From positions 1-64,000 of the forward strand of contig NZ_PPED02000002.1 in assembly GCF_002899825.2 (NCBI RefSeq): DNA of 64,000 nucleotides. The letters are read 5' to 3'. The position numbers were made by a program, and so were the translations under genes. Below the pieces are notes generated by a model that was not told the DNA's origin, made no database searches, and worked only from the letters and a program-made list of their open reading frames with translations. Numbering within the stretch: position 1 is the stretch's first letter; every line of letters begins with the position of its first letter. Below are positions 63,287 to 64,000 of this stretch, piece by piece. The DNA comes from Chryseobacterium phosphatilyticum. Lineage in GTDB: Bacteria; Bacteroidota; Bacteroidia; Flavobacteriales; Weeksellaceae.

Positions 63287-63313
63287 TAAAAAACTCCACA
63301 GAATTCTGTGGAG
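63287..63313 (-). terminator. Terminator of right-edge minus-strand operon
   Basis: CTCCACAGAATTCTGTGGAG is a perfect palindrome, with TTTTTTATT following on the minus strand. Confidence 0.8.
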
Positions 63314-63317
63314 GTAT

Positions 63318-63752
63318 TTAGTTTCTAAGGGTTATTGTATAAGAGCTTGTAATATATTTGTTGGATTGATACCTCGAATTACAAACCATACCTGATAAAC
63401 TGTAATTTTGATTTTTAGGAACCATTGTATATCCTATTTTTCCGGCAGCAATAGGAATCTTTTTAAAGAAATTATTGCCACTTACCGTAAGAACCATATT
63501 ACAGGAGGAATTATTGGTAACTGAAATAGATGTTCTGGGGTTACCCGGATCATCATCATTAAGAAGGTCATTGAGTACATCTGCAGTTTCAGGTTTGTAC
63601 GTTTTTATCAGTTCATTATATTCTCTTACTGTATTGGTTGCATTGCCTGAATTATTGGCAGGGTAGGGGTTTCTTATCGGATAGCCTCCATAATTAACAT
63701 TACAGCTGGTAAGAATAAGTGAAGTACCCATGATCGCTAACAGTCTTTTCAT
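63318..63752 (-). CDS. Small lipoprotein of unknown function
   Basis: 144-residue lipoprotein: lipobox ILTSC (Cys near 17), a Pro/Asn-rich linker, an acidic helix (KPETADVLNDLLNDDDPG) and a C-terminal beta domain: SISVTNNSSCNMVLTVSGNN, PIAAGKIGYTMVPKNQNYSL, MVCNSRYQSNKYITSSYTIT. The last part is similar to the protein encoded just upstream (63749-64000). Its start overlaps that gene's stop (ATGA), so they are coupled. May match a Flavobacteriia domain of unknown function. Confidence 0.82.
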   Translation of the reverse strand: MKRLLAIMGTSLILTSCNVNYGGYPIRNPYPANNSGNATNTVREYNELIKTYKPETADVLNDLLNDDDPGNPRTSISVTNNSSCNMVLTVSGNNFFKKIPIAAGKIGYTMVPKNQNYSLSGMVCNSRYQSNKYITSSYTITLRN

Positions 63753-64000
63753 ACCCGTTTATTTTTTTGCTTTTCTTTTTTTAAAGGTTTTTCCGGTTCT
63801 GTATCTTTATTAATAAGAGATTGTTCTGTCTCTGGTTTCTCAGGATTACCAATCGTTACAAATATACTCTTTTTCACCTCCTTTTTAGAAGTGTATTTTG
63901 CATCGCAAACATTGCTGTTGAGTGTATAAGAGCCTTTATTAATGACAATAAAGTTTTCTCCGCGAGCCGGAACGGCAAGGTTGTAGAAATCTTTTCCTTC
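63749..64000 (-). CDS. Partial CDS, paralogue of the 63318-63752 lipoprotein (5' end outside window)
   Basis: The minus strand is open from the window end to the TGA at 63751-63749. 83 residues are visible: FYNLAVPARGENFIVINKGS, YTLNSNVCDAKYTSKKEVKK and SIFVTIGN align with the C-terminal domain of the next gene (L..VC..+Y.S.K). A Lys/Glu-rich tail (EKPLKKEKQKNKRV) is extra. Stop and next start overlap (ATGA). Confidence 0.82.
   Translation of the reverse strand, partial: EGKDFYNLAVPARGENFIVINKGSYTLNSNVCDAKYTSKKEVKKSIFVTIGNPEKPETEQSLINKDTEPEKPLKKEKQKNKRV

Noticed and set aside
1..64000. tRNA genes, IS elements, integrases or plasmid functions
   Set aside because: I looked for T-loop GTTCRA contexts with flanking stems, transposase motifs and terminal inverted repeats and saw none I could support.

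Overview
The window looks like chromosome of a Flavobacteriia member, most likely Chryseobacterium or a close relative (Weeksellaceae). The signs are AT-rich DNA, three SusC/SusD-type outer-membrane pairs, type IX secretion (T9SS) sorting domains, a GlmU-like protein of the Bacteroidota type, type B ribosomal protein L31, and promoters of the Bacteroidota TTTG / TAnnTTTG type. The genus is inferred from overall protein character, not from a database match.

Layout. Positions 1-121 hold the 3' end of a 5S rRNA and its terminator. Positions 506-5317 hold an orphan SusC/SusD pair. Positions 5402-10712 (minus) hold a five-gene operon of secreted beta proteins: a major subunit, a chaperone-like Ig protein, a 914-residue outer-membrane barrel with Ig domains, and two further subunits. 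It has the gene order of a chaperone-usher fimbrial operon but no recognised family signature, and is the best candidate here for an undescribed system. Positions 10909-18033 (minus) hold a SusC/SusD pair followed by a Tat-exported phospholipase C. An Omp85-type barrel protein and a short-chain dehydrogenase follow. Positions 21266-28698 hold another SusC/SusD pair, a two-domain alkaline phosphatase, and a convergent PI-PLC lipoprotein. Together these suggest a phospholipid and phosphate-ester scavenging region. Two of its promoters carry tandem 11-bp TTAA repeats placed exactly 28 nt upstream of a -7 element, like a PHO box.

Positions 28924-40198 are mixed housekeeping and envelope genes: aroA, a MazG-like protein with a beta-helix lipoprotein, rpmE2, a GlmU-like protein, a sigma factor operon with DUF4252/DUF2807 proteins, and guaB. 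Positions 40526-51763 are rich in secreted peptidases: two M43 cytophagalysin-like proteases and one M64 peptidase. Between them lie a KTSC protein, a T9SS cargo protein paired with a secreted tail-collar protein, a DUF4407 membrane protein coupled to an AAA+/M41 fusion, and ruvC. Positions 51800-59279 hold metabolic genes, including a fused isobutyryl-CoA mutase. Positions 61356-63152 hold rplM-rpsI and rpsB. The right edge has two tandem paralogous small secreted proteins, the outer one cut by the window end.

No tRNA, insertion sequence, integrase or CRISPR array was seen. Short degenerate repeats occur in several intergenic gaps.
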